Shown: positions 44,279 through 53,854, numbered from the stretch's first letter. The stretch: DNA of 64,000 nt from Brevibacillus sp. JNUCC-41 (GCF_014844095.1 NZ_CP062163.1:4807501-4871500); one strand, 5' to 3'. The notes: generated from the sequence alone by a model not told the origin. Translations and numbers: made by a program.

Positions 44279-44545
44279 ATGAATAAGAACCTGGATGATG
44301 AATATTATCAGCTGCTTGAACAAATACAGGCTGCCGATTTCGTACTTGTCGAGTTGACTCTTTATTTGGATACACACCCTAACGACCAGCAGGCCTTACA
44401 GCAATTTAATCAATTTCATGAATATTCCAAACAGTTGAAATCAGTTTTTGAGCCTAAATATGGTCCATTATTGGGATTTGGAAACAGTCCAGGCGGTGAA
44501 AATAAATGGGAATGGGGCCAAGGCCCTTGGCCATGGCAGGTATAA
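44279..44545 (+). CDS. cotJB: Spore coat protein CotJB
   Basis: 88 residues with the CotJB helix pair ([20 protein letters not shown], then [16 protein letters not shown]) and a C-terminal [12 protein letters not shown]. Required for CotJC incorporation. The ATG follows the cotJA stop without a gap, behind GGGAGACG. Confidence 0.93.
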   Translation: MNKNLDDEYYQLLEQIQAADFVLVELTLYLDTHPNDQQALQQFNQFHEYSKQLKSVFEPKYGPLLGFGNSPGGENKWEWGQGPWPWQV

Positions 44546-44558
44546 GGAGAGATGAGCT

Positions 44559-45128
44559 ATGTGGGTTTACGAAAAGAAGCTGCAATATCCAGTTAAAGTC
44601 AGGGACTGTAATCCTCGATTGGCTAAATTTTTAATAGAACAATACGGGGGTGCTGATGGTGAGTTGGCTGCAGCACTCCGATACTTAAATCAACGATATA
44701 CAATTCCGGATAAAGTGATTGGCCTGCTGACGGATATCGGAACGGAAGAATTCGCTCATCTGGAAATGATTGCCACAATGATTTATAAACTTACAAAAGA
44801 TGCCACACCACAGCAGATGGCAGCAGCCGGCCTAGGTGAACATTATGTCAATCATGATAGTGCTCTTTTTTATCAAAACGCGGCAGGAAGTCCGTGGACT
44901 GCCACATATATTCAAGCTAAAGGCGATCCGATTGCTGATTTATATGAAGATATTGCCGCTGAAGAAAAGGCCAGAGCAACCTACCAGTGGTTGATTGACA
45001 TCTCGGATGATCCTGATATCAATGATTCACTCAGGTTTTTACGTGAAAGGGAAATTATCCATTCGATGAGGTTCAGGGAAGCTGTGGAGATTTTAAAAGA
45101 AGAAAAAGGTAAAAAGAAGTTCTTTTAA
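44559..45128 (+). CDS. cotJC: CotJC, manganese catalase of the spore coat
   Basis: 189 residues with a ferritin-like four-helix fold. Glu and His ligands of the dimanganese site appear in GADGELAAALRY, EEFAHLEMI, EEKARATYQ and EREIIHSMRF. It decomposes peroxide and is part of the inner coat. AAGGAGAGATGAGCT precedes the ATG. It is the last gene of the operon. Confidence 0.95.
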   Translation: MWVYEKKLQYPVKVRDCNPRLAKFLIEQYGGADGELAAALRYLNQRYTIPDKVIGLLTDIGTEEFAHLEMIATMIYKLTKDATPQQMAAAGLGEHYVNHDSALFYQNAAGSPWTATYIQAKGDPIADLYEDIAAEEKARATYQWLIDISDDPDINDSLRFLREREIIHSMRFREAVEILKEEKGKKKFF

Positions 45129-45140
45129 TGAAATTCACAT

Positions 45141-45176
45141 AAAAAAAGGCAGCGGAGAAAATCCGCTGCTTTTTCA
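45141..45176. terminator. bidirectional terminator after cotJC
   Basis: AAAGGCAGCGGA / TCCGCTGCTTTTT hairpin; the convergent cvfB ends at the same place. Confidence 0.88.
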
Positions 45177-46046
45177 TTTTCTGTCTGAAGAATATGTCCA
45201 TCCATCTTCCTGGTAAATCTTTTCTTCTTTCATCAGTTTGCCGAGAGCACGCTTGAACGCTCCCTTGCTCAAACCGAAGTGAAACTTAATATCATCAGGT
45301 GGCGTTTTGTCACCATAAGGCATTGCACCGCCGCGATTCATTAAGTAAGTGAAGATGACATCAGCATCTTCCCCCATTAAATCTTGTTTAAAGGGGATTA
45401 ATGAAACGTTAAGCGTTCCATCTTCTTTACTATCAATGACGCGCCCTTCAACTAATTCACCAAGACGGGGCTCTTCCTTGCGTTCACTCTCGTGAATAAA
45501 ACAGCGGTACCCTTCTTGTGAAATAAAGAAAGATCCAACCATAAGCAAACGATAGACATTTCCCTTAATACTGGTATTACGGACTCCTTTTAAAGGAGCT
45601 TTCACTGCAATCTCCTGAATTATATCTTCCGTTGCAAGTTTACCAAACAGGCGATCATGACGATCTGTCTTCAGGGATACAAATAAACGATCACCAACCT
45701 CGGGCCATAAGCGATCTATATTGGGAAGGTCATCCAGGGATACAAGAATATCTTTGGAAAGACCGATGTCCACAAAAACACCCAGTTTCCTTTTCACATT
45801 GACAACTTCCGCCCAGCCATATCGATCAATCTGAATTTCGGGTATCTTCATTGTCGCTGTTAGCCTTGCTTGTTTGTCATGGTAGATGAACACAGTTACT
45901 TCATCGCCAATCTCAAGTTCCGTTCCTTCATTCATTTCATTATGATGAAGTAAGACATCTTCTGAACCATCCGTTAAAAACCATCCAAAATCAGCCTTAC
46001 GTTCCACTTCTAACTCTACAGCCATACCGGCCTGAATTTTTTGCAT
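45174..46046 (-). CDS. cvfB: CvfB-family S1-domain RNA-binding protein
   Basis: 290 residues: three S1-like OB domains (the second with GWAEVVNVKRKLGVFVDIGL) and a C-terminal winged helix (HFGLSKGAFKRALGKLMKEEKI). CvfB (YitL) binds RNA and affects virulence and gene expression in staphylococci; in bacilli the role is unknown. The ATG follows AGGAGG. Monocistronic, convergent with cotJC. Confidence 0.93.
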   Translation of the reverse strand: MQKIQAGMAVELEVERKADFGWFLTDGSEDVLLHHNEMNEGTELEIGDEVTVFIYHDKQARLTATMKIPEIQIDRYGWAEVVNVKRKLGVFVDIGLSKDILVSLDDLPNIDRLWPEVGDRLFVSLKTDRHDRLFGKLATEDIIQEIAVKAPLKGVRNTSIKGNVYRLLMVGSFFISQEGYRCFIHESERKEEPRLGELVEGRVIDSKEDGTLNVSLIPFKQDLMGEDADVIFTYLMNRGGAMPYGDKTPPDDIKFHFGLSKGAFKRALGKLMKEEKIYQEDGWTYSSDRK

Positions 46047-46167
46047 GAATAAAAATCCTCCTGTAACTTACCTTTACCTACAATTGTACCCAATTATTTA
46101 TTTTTCCAACATATTTGAATTTATCATTTTTTTGGTGTTCTGTATACCTATTACGGTTTTTTATTTT

Positions 46168-49059
46168 TTAACCCTTCTTTTCTTCATGGAATACTTGCGG
46201 GATCAGAATCTGCCCTTGTTTACCGTTACTTAACAAGGTATGCATGATCACTTTGGATAATTGGCTCGGTTTATAAGGTTTAACTAAATAATCCTTCGCT
46301 CCCAAGGAAATTCCCTTCTCCCTTTCGTCAAGTGCAGTCGATACAAAAACGGGAATCTCATTCAAGTGAGCAGATCCTTTTAATTCCCTTAGGATCGTCC
46401 AGCCGTCCATCTCTCCCTCTTCAAGAAGGATATCCAGTACAATGGCATCCGGAGGTGAGGTTTTCAGTTTTTGAAATGCCTTTCTACCACTGTTGAAATA
46501 GCTAACGTGGAAGCCACTGTCCATCAATTCATATTTTAGCAGTTCCGCTAAGTTTATATCATCTTCAATGACCATGATTTCATGGTTAAGTTTTCTTGGC
46601 TGTCCTTCATGGTTCTGCCCCAATTCTTTCAGAGTTACTCTAGGTAAGGATATGGTAAATGTACTTCCATGTCCATAATTGGAAACCACCGAAACATTTC
46701 CGCCGTGTGACTTTATGATTTCATCAACAATGGCTAATCCAAGGCCCGTTCCTCCAATCCGCCTGCGATCTGAATTATCGACCCTATAAAATTTCTGGAA
46801 TAAATGCGGCAGTGATTCTTTTGGGATGCCTAAACCCTCATCCTGGATATCTATGAAAAGCATATGGTTCCTGCTATATACTCGGACAGAGATCCCGCCC
46901 CCATCAGGAGAATATTTGATTGCATTGCTTAAAAGGTTTGAAAACGCTTGTTCGATTTTTAAGCGATCCCCTAGGATCATTAAATCCTTGGTTTCGATAT
47001 TGAGCCGAATATCGTGCTGTGCTGTATTTATTTCCAAATGTTCAATTACCTTTTGAATTAATGGAATGATTTCCACATATTTTTTTTCATATATTTGTTT
47101 ACCGGACTCCATTTTTTGAACATCCAGGAAATCATTGATAAGTGCGGTAAGCCTTTTTGCTTCATTGTAAATTGTCTGTAAATATTTTGTTTGTCTTTCG
47201 GGTTTCAATGGTTTGTTCAGCATCAATTCAGTAAAACCAAGGACGCTTGCAAGCGGTGTCCTTAATTCATGACTAACTGTACTGACAAATTCGGACTTCA
47301 TTTGATCCACTTCATATTCTTTTGTAATATCACGATAAACCAAAATTGTGCCATAGCCTTCATCGCGATAATGCAGTGTTTCAAGATATACCTTTATGAC
47401 CTGATTCGTCTCTTCCTTTTTAAATGTAAAACTTCGTTCTTCATAATTCACTCCCTCCGGATTATTAATCGCTTCATCCATTGCATGTAAAAACCTCTCC
47501 CCCTCCATTTGAGCAGCCATTTCAGCACTCCACGTTTCCCATGGCATGTCAATTATTTGCTCAGGAAAAGAACCTATTTTAAAAATATCGCAAAATGGCT
47601 GATTGACCTGAATGATCTTTCTTTCCTGATCAATCAATTGGATGCCTTCCTGAATCGTGTTCAGGATATCCTGATTCAGCTTCCTATTCTCTTCTGTCTG
47701 TTCGTAAAGCTTGATCTTGTCAAGCGACGTTGAAATTTGCTTAGCCAAGGTTTCGCATTCTTCCACTTCCTGATCGGTAAATGGTGTCCCGTACCTGCTG
47801 AAAACCATGATTGCATCCACTTCTTTAAACGTGGATAAAACGGGAAGATATAAATCATAACTGTAATTCTTATTTTCGTGATACCCTTTCTCAGCCACAT
47901 CTTGTTCTCTCTTTATAGTGAAGGGTTTCTTCTCTTCAAGGAGACGATGATTCAAACCGCTGTGGATATTATTCCGGAATTGCCGTATTCCATTTTCCGA
48001 TATTCCGAATGATGAGGAGACATCCTCATGTACTAAAGCAATCATCCCACGATCAGCAGAAATTAACCTGCTCATATTAAAGACAATGCTTTTTAGCACT
48101 TCCTTTTTATCTAAAGTCGATGATATACCATTGATCAGTTCATTTCTCCTCGTGAGCTTCTGCTCATTATCAGAGATGATTCCAAGTGTTACTTGAAGTT
48201 CATTTTGCTGGGCTTGAAGTTCATCCTGCTGTGCAAGCAGTTCTTCATTATGCGCCATCAATTCCTGCTCTTTTTCCTGAACGCTTGTAAACATTTTTTT
48301 GAATGCAATCGACAATACCCCTAGCTCATCCTTCCGGTTCTCCTTGACGGAAATAACAGCCTCCCGTCCGGCTGCAATTTCATTCGCCGCTATTGAAAAA
48401 TCCGAAAGAGGTCTTCCTATGTTCCGGATGATCGATCTGACGATGAATAAGAAGATGAATAAGAAAATAAGAACGAACCCGACAAAGGCTCCTTGAATAT
48501 AGGACTGCTCTTTCGTGAGATCCTTCACATTTTTATCGAGCCTTTCCGTTAAAGTGCCCGAGTATGATTTAATAGTACTGCGAAGACTCGTAATTTGTGC
48601 CGTAATTTCAGTACTATCCATTTTTTCAACCTCTAACTTCCCCCCTTTTTTTTCGGAATCAAATAAGGATGGAAGAACCCCACTAAAATAATATTCAGTA
48701 AAAGTCCCAAGCTCATTGGAGATATTCTTATCCTCTTTTGTATTGGCAATCTCCTTAAACGCTTCAATATTTTCCGTGATTGAAGTTTCCTCATTTAATG
48801 CTTTATCCTTTAATGCATCATTATTGAAAGCTATATATCCCTTAATATCTAAAAAGACGGTATTATATTGATCGAATATTTCATCCATCAGCAATTGTTT
48901 ATCCACAATGCTTTGCCTCTGTTGGATATATTCAGCATTCAAAGACTGCAAAAAATAAAATAAAACCCCTGTTCCGACAATAAATAAAATGATGCAACCC
49001 GTCATTAAAGAAACTACTTGCCTAGAAAGGCTCTTAGTAAAGTAAGGATTCAGTTTCAT
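46168..49059 (-). CDS. Hybrid sensor kinase: TM-HAMP-coiled coil-GAF-PAS-HisKA-HATPase-REC
   Basis: 963 residues. Two membrane helices (about 14-37 and 190-212) flank a 150-residue extracellular helical sensor; HAMP (213-265), a Gln-rich coiled coil (EELLAQQDELQAQQNELQ), GAF (about 310-460) and PAS (about 465-590) follow. The phospho-acceptor is in SHELRTPLAS, the ATPase has NLLSNAIKYS and GTGLGLAIV, and the C-terminal receiver keeps Asp in IVLDILLEEG, where an insert replaces the usual Pro. The start overlaps the receiver gene by 26 bases. The input signal is unknown. Confidence 0.93.
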   Translation of the reverse strand: MKLNPYFTKSLSRQVVSLMTGCIILFIVGTGVLFYFLQSLNAEYIQQRQSIVDKQLLMDEIFDQYNTVFLDIKGYIAFNNDALKDKALNEETSITENIEAFKEIANTKEDKNISNELGTFTEYYFSGVLPSLFDSEKKGGKLEVEKMDSTEITAQITSLRSTIKSYSGTLTERLDKNVKDLTKEQSYIQGAFVGFVLIFLFIFLFIVRSIIRNIGRPLSDFSIAANEIAAGREAVISVKENRKDELGVLSIAFKKMFTSVQEKEQELMAHNEELLAQQDELQAQQNELQVTLGIISDNEQKLTRRNELINGISSTLDKKEVLKSIVFNMSRLISADRGMIALVHEDVSSSFGISENGIRQFRNNIHSGLNHRLLEEKKPFTIKREQDVAEKGYHENKNYSYDLYLPVLSTFKEVDAIMVFSRYGTPFTDQEVEECETLAKQISTSLDKIKLYEQTEENRKLNQDILNTIQEGIQLIDQERKIIQVNQPFCDIFKIGSFPEQIIDMPWETWSAEMAAQMEGERFLHAMDEAINNPEGVNYEERSFTFKKEETNQVIKVYLETLHYRDEGYGTILVYRDITKEYEVDQMKSEFVSTVSHELRTPLASVLGFTELMLNKPLKPERQTKYLQTIYNEAKRLTALINDFLDVQKMESGKQIYEKKYVEIIPLIQKVIEHLEINTAQHDIRLNIETKDLMILGDRLKIEQAFSNLLSNAIKYSPDGGGISVRVYSRNHMLFIDIQDEGLGIPKESLPHLFQKFYRVDNSDRRRIGGTGLGLAIVDEIIKSHGGNVSVVSNYGHGSTFTISLPRVTLKELGQNHEGQPRKLNHEIMVIEDDINLAELLKYELMDSGFHVSYFNSGRKAFQKLKTSPPDAIVLDILLEEGEMDGWTILRELKGSAHLNEIPVFVSTALDEREKGISLGAKDYLVKPYKPSQLSKVIMHTLLSNGKQGQILIPQVFHEEKKG

Positions 49060-49417
49060 GCAAAATGACCTCGATTTTTTCTATTAATTTTAACGGACTA
49101 AATGGTTTGGACATGAAATAATCCGCACCCGCTTCCAATATCCTTTCTTGTTCAAATTGTTGGCTTTTTGCAGATAACATCAAGATTTTCCCTTGGTTTT
49201 TAATTTCAGACGACTGGATTTTTTCAATGATTTCCAATCCGGTATATCCGGGCATCATATAATCAAGAATTATAAGGTCGTACGTATTGCTTTCGAGAAG
49301 CTGTATGGCCTCCATTCCATCCGCTGCTTTATCAACCTCATAATCTTCATCTTCTAAAGTGTCAACTACTAGCATACGTAACACTTCCTCATCTTCCGCT
49401 AATAAAATACGCTTCAT
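49034..49417 (-). CDS. Stand-alone response-regulator receiver (CheY/Spo0F-like)
   Basis: 127 residues, a single REC domain: acidic pocket LAEDEE (8-10), phospho-acceptor Asp52 in IILDYMMPG, Ser in MLSAK and Lys in MSKPF. With no output domain it must pass phosphate on or act by binding. It sits between the diguanylate cyclase and the hybrid kinase, overlapping the latter. ATG 49417 is seven bases after AGGAGG; an ATG one codon earlier is possible. Confidence 0.92.
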   Translation of the reverse strand: MKRILLAEDEEVLRMLVVDTLEDEDYEVDKAADGMEAIQLLESNTYDLIILDYMMPGYTGLEIIEKIQSSEIKNQGKILMLSAKSQQFEQERILEAGADYFMSKPFSPLKLIEKIEVILHETESLLY

Positions 49418-49534
49418 CATTCATCCTCCTAATTAACCTTCATGCGATTGGTGACTTGACTCCTGAAGTGTTCATGCTCCATTTTGCAGATGGTATTCCA
49501 TCGCAATATGTGACCGTAAAATCCCCTTGCCCAG

Positions 49535-51157
49535 TTAAATTAACTTCGTCAATAGACGTTCTATCCTAGCCTGAAGTTCCCTAATGCTAAATGGTTTCGT
49601 TACATAATCATCCGCACCAAGTTTCAAAGCATTTGCAATAGCATTTGTACTTTTCCTTCCAGTTAGCATTAAAACGGTGAAAAACTCAGCATTACTGCTT
49701 TGTTTCACATTTTGCAGCACTTCAATTCCATCCATGATGGGCATCACTCCATCCAGGATTAAAAAATGCCCTACATCTTCTTTTGCTCGATTGGATTTCA
49801 AAAATGATGGACCATCTTCATATACAGCGATATTCAAATCAAAATGCGGAATTTGTAGCGAATGCAAGGCTTTAGTTAAGATGGTCCGGATAATGAAATC
49901 ATCATCGATAACGGACACATTGAGGGATTTCTTGTTATTTCCCGCTATTTGCATGCTTCCAACTCTTCCGCGACCTGAGCGTTTCGCTTCATATAAAGAT
50001 GTGTCGGCTTCCTCCAATGCCTTCTTGGGCGTAACATCTTCATTATCAACCGTAAAAACACCCGCAGAAAATGTAACCGAAAATGTGTGACCATTCTGGT
50101 TGAATTTCTTTGCAGAAAAGTCCTTGATTAACTTTGTTAACTTGTGTTTAGCTTCATCATTCGATGTATCGGGGAAAATAATGATGAATTCCTCCCCTCC
50201 ATACCGGCAAATCAAGTCCGAATTCCTTATATTGCTTTTCATGAATCGGGCAAACTCAGCCAGTACAAAGTCGCCCACCGAATGTCCATATTGATCATTC
50301 ACCCTTTTAAAGTGATCTAGATCAATGATGCTTATCGAAAAATGACGCCCTGACCGCTTATAATCATTAAAATAGCGTGGCAGTGTATCTTCTAGGAATC
50401 TTCTATTATATACCTGTGTCAACTCATCAATAAGCACCGATTGATCAAAGATTTTCTTCCGCTGTATATGCCTTTCCATCTTTACGATAAACTCATCGAT
50501 ATCAATCGGCTTACCAATAAAATCATCCGCACCCATCTTGAATGCTTTTATCCGGGAATCTTTATCGTTCTGTATGCTGATCATGATCTTCGGTATGAAA
50601 TATTTCTCGTTATGTAGATGAATCTCTTGAAGGATTTGAAAACCGTCCTTTGCAGGTAACTGAATATCAAGAATTAGGCAATCCGGCTGCATTTCAAAGT
50701 ATTGATTTGTCGCTTTGACAGGGTCGGCGTTCGTTATGACCATCCATCCCTTATCCTCCAATAGATCTTTCAATAAAATCAACATGGAAATATCATCATC
50801 AATGATCTGGATGAGCGGGGCTTGTGAATCGCGGACAGGTTTTGCTTTTATTTCAACTTCATCAAAATGCTCATATTCATATGTATGTTCAATGAGCTCA
50901 AAAAGGAAATTCCTAAGTTCCGTCCGATTCCAGACCTGCTCACTATCTTCATCCATCCCTTCCAATAGCTGTTCGGTGATGGCCATAAGTCCACACAATT
51001 GCAGGGTACCAGCCGTTCCTTTGATTGAATGCAGAAAACGGAATATCTCTTGGGCAGGAATGGTCTCCTCTGCATCCAGCTCTAACCAATCAGATAGTTT
51101 GTTTTTTATATTTCCAAATAAGCTATTTTTGTATTTTTCCATATTTACAAGATTCAC
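49535..51157 (-). CDS. Diguanylate cyclase with phosphorelay modules: Hpt-REC-GGDEF-REC
   Basis: 540 residues. Hpt (about 5-95) with His43 in FLHSIKGTAGT; REC1 (115-235) with Asp164; GGDEF (240-400) with an active GGEEF (320-324) and an intact RxxD product-inhibition site RNSD (311-314); REC2 (412-540) with Asp469 in LILDGVMP. It should make c-di-GMP from two GTP under phosphorelay control. It is the first gene of the three-gene operon. The start is uncertain: GTG 51157 or ATG 51142, both with weak ribosome sites. Confidence 0.92.
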   Translation of the reverse strand: MNLVNMEKYKNSLFGNIKNKLSDWLELDAEETIPAQEIFRFLHSIKGTAGTLQLCGLMAITEQLLEGMDEDSEQVWNRTELRNFLFELIEHTYEYEHFDEVEIKAKPVRDSQAPLIQIIDDDISMLILLKDLLEDKGWMVITNADPVKATNQYFEMQPDCLILDIQLPAKDGFQILQEIHLHNEKYFIPKIMISIQNDKDSRIKAFKMGADDFIGKPIDIDEFIVKMERHIQRKKIFDQSVLIDELTQVYNRRFLEDTLPRYFNDYKRSGRHFSISIIDLDHFKRVNDQYGHSVGDFVLAEFARFMKSNIRNSDLICRYGGEEFIIIFPDTSNDEAKHKLTKLIKDFSAKKFNQNGHTFSVTFSAGVFTVDNEDVTPKKALEEADTSLYEAKRSGRGRVGSMQIAGNNKKSLNVSVIDDDFIIRTILTKALHSLQIPHFDLNIAVYEDGPSFLKSNRAKEDVGHFLILDGVMPIMDGIEVLQNVKQSSNAEFFTVLMLTGRKSTNAIANALKLGADDYVTKPFSIRELQARIERLLTKLI

Positions 51158-51470
51158 TTCTTATCACTTAACCCTTTCCACCTAAACGACCCTACGGTCA
51201 TCCTACTCCCAACAATTTCAACAATGACTTTTTGACTACTAAAATCTGTTTAATTCACTTTAATTAGGTCTAAAGTATATGCTTTCAGGAATATTTTACA
51301 TCATAAGGGTTAGTCTGATAAATAGAATATTGCCATCTTGCACAATTTATTTAAAATTTGTCATAAAGTTTACTTATTTACCTGGCTTTTTCTTCTAAAT
51401 CCGCAATTTCATACTCAGGTATTTCGATGATATAATTTAATGATCAACAGAAAGGAAAAAGAAATCATTC
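51158..51470. promoter_or_regulatory. Divergent control region; extended -10 for the AlaX gene
   Basis: 313 bases without a gene. TGATATAAT (51428-51436) is a good extended -10 for the plus-strand gene starting at 51471. No clear promoter for the relay operon was recognised. Confidence 0.45.
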
Positions 51471-52661
51471 ATGACAAAAAAATTGTATTACACATCCACA
51501 AAGACTTCCCAATGGGCTACCAAAATTCAGGAGAGCTTTGAAGAAGATGGCTTTTATTACATCACTCTTGAAGAAACCGCTTTTTATCCCGAAGGGGGCG
51601 GTCAGCCTGCAGATACTGGTTTAATAGAAGGAATCACCGTTCTTGACGTTAAAAAAGGCAATGATGGAACGATTCTGCATAAGACGGAGAAAAGGCCAGA
51701 TTCAGAAATCGTACACTGTGAACTTGATTGGTCCCGTCGCTTCGATCATATGCAACAGCATAGCGGTCAGCATTTACTCTCTGCTGTCTGCAGGGAACTG
51801 TTCGACTCTAATACGGTCAGCTTTCACCTTGGAAACGAATATTTAACGATCGATATAATGTCAGGAGTTCAATGGACTGAAGAACATACGGCTGCTGCTG
51901 AAAAGCTAGTTAATCAATATATCATCGAGAATCGCGAAATACTTATCTATTACGTGACAAACGAGCAATTACAGACACTTCCTGTCGTCAAAATGCCTAA
52001 AGTTTCAGAGAATATCCGTATTGTCGAGATTGAAGGGATTGAATATAACCCTTGCGGTGGAACCCATGTAGAGCGTACAGGTGAGATTGGCTTAATAAAA
52101 ATTTTCAAAACGGAAAAGCAGAAAGAGCATACCCGTCTCTATTTTAAGTGCGGCTTCAGGGCATTGAACGATTATTCCGAAAGTCTAGGCATTCTTTCAG
52201 CACTATCGAATAAGTTCAATACCGGACGTACAGAGATTCTGAATAGGGTGGAGAAACTGGAGAATGACTATAAGCAGTTACTATCGGCAAATGAAAACTT
52301 AAAACTTGAAAATGCAAATTTTCTTGCTGACTCTCTGCTTGCAGAAAATGCAGGGGGATTCATCTCTCATATTTTCGAAGATAGATCAATGAAGGAACTT
52401 CTTTACCTTGCAGGTACGATTGTAAAAAAGGAAAAGGTTACCGTATTATTAGCATCACGTAAGGAGCAAAAGGTCATCCTTACGCACAGTGGGGCCATGC
52501 CCTTACACTGCGGACAATATTTCAGGGCCGAACTCGGTTCTTATAACGGGAAAGGCGGAGGGAACGAACAGACTGCACAAGCAGGTTTTGCGTCACAAAA
52601 TGACTTAATTGAATTTTACCAATACACAGTTGAAAAATTAGGCCATAATCTTGGTGTATAA
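51471..52661 (+). CDS. alaX: Alanyl-tRNA editing protein (AlaX-L type, with DHHA1)
   Basis: 396 residues. The editing core has metal ligands in MQQHSGQHLLSA (HxxxH) and NPCGGTHVERTG (CxxxH), preceded by the glycine-rich FYPEGGGQPAD. A coiled coil and a C-terminal DHHA1 domain (GSYNGKGGGNEQTAQAG) follow. It hydrolyses Ser-tRNA(Ala)/Gly-tRNA(Ala) in trans as a backup for AlaRS proofreading. AGAAAGGAAAAAG precedes the ATG. Confidence 0.93.
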   Translation: MTKKLYYTSTKTSQWATKIQESFEEDGFYYITLEETAFYPEGGGQPADTGLIEGITVLDVKKGNDGTILHKTEKRPDSEIVHCELDWSRRFDHMQQHSGQHLLSAVCRELFDSNTVSFHLGNEYLTIDIMSGVQWTEEHTAAAEKLVNQYIIENREILIYYVTNEQLQTLPVVKMPKVSENIRIVEIEGIEYNPCGGTHVERTGEIGLIKIFKTEKQKEHTRLYFKCGFRALNDYSESLGILSALSNKFNTGRTEILNRVEKLENDYKQLLSANENLKLENANFLADSLLAENAGGFISHIFEDRSMKELLYLAGTIVKKEKVTVLLASRKEQKVILTHSGAMPLHCGQYFRAELGSYNGKGGGNEQTAQAGFASQNDLIEFYQYTVEKLGHNLGV

Positions 52662-52731
52662 AACCTTTGCGTAGTGGTTGAAGACATTCGTGATGAACAA
52701 GGAAATCATGACTTCCAAGAACGATAAGAAA

Positions 52732-52754
52732 GAGGACAAATTAAGTCCTCTCTC
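52732..52754 (+). repeat. Proximal duplicate of the terminator hairpin (left of element D)
   Basis: Hairpin AGAGGAC/GTCCTCT without T-run. 21 of 23 bases are identical, in direct orientation, to 53005-53027. Confidence 0.75.
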
Positions 52755-53004
52755 GAGTTTGTAGACAAAAAGGGCTTTACCTAAAATTTCAAAACAAAGT
52801 TGGTTGGAACGGAAGGTGCGAGACTCCTGCGGGAAAAGCGCGTCGAGGGGAGACCCCGCAGGCGCAAGGCGCCGAGGAGGCTCCCGGACCGCCCGCGGAA
52901 AGCGAGTACCTGGAGTGGAAATCGACGTTCAGGATTTTATAAATAAACCCACATAAAAACTAGACAAACTTGATTTTACATCGAGTTTGTTTACAGTCTG
53001 AAGA
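52755..53004 (+). repeat. Composite intergenic element, copy D (most complete)
   Basis: About 250 bp. The 5' end is GAGTTTGTAGACAAAAAGGG, then AAAACAAAGTTGGTTGG and a GC-rich core of roughly 110 bp with self-complementary blocks (GGGGAGACCCC, CGCAGGCG, AAGGCGCC, GGACCGCCCGCGGAAAGCGA). The 3' hairpin is AGACAAACTTGA/TCGAGTTTGTTT, followed by CAGTCTGAA. No ORF. It lies between alaX and its terminator. Confidence 0.85.
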
Positions 53005-53032
53005 GAGGACAAATTATGTCCCCTCTCTTTTT
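53005..53032. terminator. Distal terminator copy (right of element D)
   Basis: GAGAGGAC/GTCCCCTCTC hairpin followed by TTTTT on the plus strand. It probably ended alaX originally and also serves the convergent 137-residue gene. Confidence 0.75.
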
Positions 53033-53444
53033 ATTCTTCAATTTTCAATTTCACTAATCCGTGTTCTTCAATATGAAGATGATATTTTTCTTCAAGCTCC
53101 ATGATACGTTTAAACGCTTCCTCCTGATTGTATTCATGTTTTTCCGACTCCTCGGCAAACTCTTTTCTAGCTAAATGGTAAGCAAGCTTATCCCTGAACA
53201 CTCCTTCTTCATACTCATTTATGACTTCATGAAGTTGCTCCTCCAATTCCCTGCTTATATCATAAATTTCATGTTCCTTCACAAACTGGACACCTTCCAT
53301 GCCGAAATCTTTGGCAAAGGAATTGAGATACTGTTCCACTTCACTGAACTCTTTATTATTTTCAGTATCGGAAGCAACCCAATATCCGTACTGAACCATT
53401 TTGAATAATGTCTCATACTGTTTCTTGGTAAAATTGATTTTCAT
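53031..53444 (-). CDS. Hypothetical acidic helical protein, 137 residues
   Basis: Starts MKINFTKKQYETLFKMVQYG, with a strongly acidic helical remainder (RELEEQLHEVINEYEEG, RIMELEEKYHLHIEEHG). No membrane segment or cysteine. GGAGTATCGAC precedes the ATG. The N-terminal pattern recurs in uncharacterised Bacillus proteins, but I cannot name the family. Confidence 0.75.
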   Translation of the reverse strand: MKINFTKKQYETLFKMVQYGYWVASDTENNKEFSEVEQYLNSFAKDFGMEGVQFVKEHEIYDISRELEEQLHEVINEYEEGVFRDKLAYHLARKEFAEESEKHEYNQEEAFKRIMELEEKYHLHIEEHGLVKLKIEE

Positions 53445-53481
53445 GTCGATACTCCTTTTCCGGTTTCCTTACAACAAAAAG

Positions 53482-53521
53482 AATAAACCGCAATGGAACA
53501 AAAGTCCAATGCGGTTTATTC
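53482..53521 (-). terminator. terminator
   Basis: AATAAACCGCA-TGGA / TCCA-TGCGGTTTATT stem directly after the 63-residue gene. Confidence 0.75.
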
Positions 53522-53713
53522 TCAATCCAATATTTCCGTTACTGAAAAATAAGCTGCTTTTTCCGTATCTACGACATAATGGCAATCGCCTTTAACTAAA
53601 TTATAATAGCGGTGCTTTTGAATATTTGAAATCATTTGAGTTGAGTCATCGCCTTCAACCTCATGCTCTAGTTCTTTGCCACCCGGAAAATAAAAACTAA
53701 CTTTCAATTTCAT
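53522..53713 (-). CDS. Hypothetical protein, 63 residues
   Basis: Begins MKLKVSFYFPGGKELEHEVE: short beta-strands and one helix (STQMISNIQKH), no cysteine pair or membrane segment. ATG 53713 follows AAGGATG; earlier in-frame ATGs (53722, 53734) are less well spaced. It resembles the small Bacillus proteins with a KGDCHYVV-type strand, family not named. Confidence 0.65.
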   Translation of the reverse strand: MKLKVSFYFPGGKELEHEVEGDDSTQMISNIQKHRYYNLVKGDCHYVVDTEKAAYFSVTEILD

Positions 53714-53854
53714 CTTTCTCATCCTTCCCCTCATCTGGTTGAATCACTCTTTTATTTCTTATCCTTTCTCATGCAGTTTTAAACATAAATAAAATGCCAA
53801 TTCACTTTTTCCATGATATTCTAGGGAAAAATACGAAAATCAGAAGGTGTTTTC

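Noticed and set aside
44078-44377. Minus-strand frames opposite cotJA/cotJB
   Set aside because: Antisense shadow of clearly coding, well-recognised genes.
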